Source: JBLHKS01 sp047620505
GTDB lineage: Bacteria; Verrucomicrobiota; Verrucomicrobiia; Verrucomicrobiales; DEV007
Assembly: GCA_047620505.1 (NCBI GenBank)
Contig: JBLHKS010000063.1
Location: forward strand, 1-33,809
Reading direction: 5' to 3'
Length of the DNA stretch: 33,809 nucleotides
Each line of letters begins with the position of its first letter. Positions within the stretch are counted from its first letter, which is position 1. This document shows, piece after piece, positions 33,408-33,809 of this stretch. Both the position numbers and the translations under genes were made by a program. The notes under the pieces were generated by a model. That model was not told the origin of the DNA. It worked only from the letters and a program-made list of their open reading frames with translations, and searched no databases.

Positions 33408-33809
33408 GTGTCCGAATCCCAAGTCGACGCCAAAAAGCGCGCCCGCAATCGCCGTATCGGCAAAATCGTCGCGTTCCTGATTCGTGTGATCGGTTGGACG
33501 CTCCGGGTTCGATATCACGATCGATCGGGGTTCCTCGATAAAGATCGCTCCGATCTTCCGGTGATATTTGCGACCTGGCACAGCCAGGTTTTCGTGCTTC
33601 CTCTGCTGTATCGACAGCAGTGCAAAAGTCGTGAGATGGCGGCGTTGACCAGCGCAAGTCGGGATGGTGAAACGGTGAGCGCGGTGGTCGAGAGCTTCAA
33701 AATTCGCGCTGTTCGCGGTTCAAATTCGCGACGCGGTGCAGCGGCGCTGATCGAGTTAAAGAACTGCTTTAAGAATGGCCAAGACATTTTAATCACGCCT
33801 GACGGACCA
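33408..33809 (+). CDS. DUF374-type lysophospholipid acyltransferase, cut by the window edge
   Basis: A 3'-truncated gene with a GTG start at 33408, 12 bp after the xylulokinase stop; 134 codons are visible. The N-terminus is basic (KKRARNRRIGK), followed by a hydrophobic stretch with TLRVRYHDRSGFLD. The DUF374/LPLAT motifs are present: FATWHSQVFVLPLLYR with the HSQ in place of the usual HxxxxD, TSASRDGETVSAVVESF, the RGSNSRRGAAALIELK stretch and ILITPDGP at the very edge, the substrate-binding PDGPRGP motif in relatives. Such proteins transfer an acyl chain at the membrane, often in lipid A or phospholipid biosynthesis. Its link to xylulokinase is only positional. Confidence 0.85.
   Translation, partial: MSESQVDAKKRARNRRIGKIVAFLIRVIGWTLRVRYHDRSGFLDKDRSDLPVIFATWHSQVFVLPLLYRQQCKSREMAALTSASRDGETVSAVVESFKIRAVRGSNSRRGAAALIELKNCFKNGQDILITPDGP

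Noticed and set aside
1..33809. tRNA, rRNA, phage, integrase or insertion-sequence genes
   Set aside because: None recognised on either strand.

Overview
The window looks like chromosomal DNA of a free-living Verrucomicrobiota (or close PVC-group) bacterium. Nothing can be searched here, so this rests on gene content: three formylglycine sulfatases, two DUF1549/DUF1553 proteins with N-terminal planctomycete-type cytochrome motifs, a DUF1592-DUF1552 pair, a DUF1501 protein, a DUF1080 protein, a DUF3472 protein and a cytochrome-fused PQQ-type quinoprotein. This combination is typical of Planctomycetota and Verrucomicrobiota. The DNA is moderately GC-rich by eye, and most starts lack a strong Shine-Dalgarno sequence.

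Layout. Positions 117-4082 (minus strand) hold housekeeping genes: a DUF420 membrane protein and an SCO copper protein (cytochrome oxidase maturation), then pheA, scpB and scpA. From 4225 to 19509 lies a catabolic island: an esterase, a PSCyt1-DUF1549-LamG-DUF1553 protein, two sulfatases, a DUF1592 and DUF1552 pair, a second DUF1549/DUF1553 protein and another esterase. From 19644 to 21884 come a secreted-type nuclease with an SHD1-like front domain, a DUF350 membrane protein and a third esterase. Positions 21969-24096 hold a DUF1080 and DUF3472 pair. Positions 24097-24690 are gene-free and repeat-bearing, followed by an unrecognised exported protein with a structured leader. From 25360 to 28427 are a tiny signal-peptide ORF, a DUF1501 protein and a third sulfatase. 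The window ends with a DEAD-box helicase, the PQQ-type quinoprotein, xylulokinase and the start of a DUF374 acyltransferase, which is cut by the window edge.

How the genes work together. Most products carry signal peptides. Sulfatases, carbohydrate-ester hydrolases and DUF1080/DUF3472 proteins fit stepwise stripping of a sulfated, acylated polysaccharide outside the cytoplasm. The CxxCH proteins and the quinoprotein suggest linked periplasmic oxidation. Xylulokinase would bring a pentose product into central metabolism.

The most unusual signal is not a gene. The perfect 12-bp palindrome CAGCAGCTGCTG occurs 15 times exactly, plus at least 8 copies with one mismatch, about once every 2 kb. It lies in genes of every function, in all three reading frames, in signal peptides and between genes. 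About 0.002 copies would be expected by chance under equal base use. It resembles in style the HIP1 palindrome of cyanobacteria, but its sequence is different.
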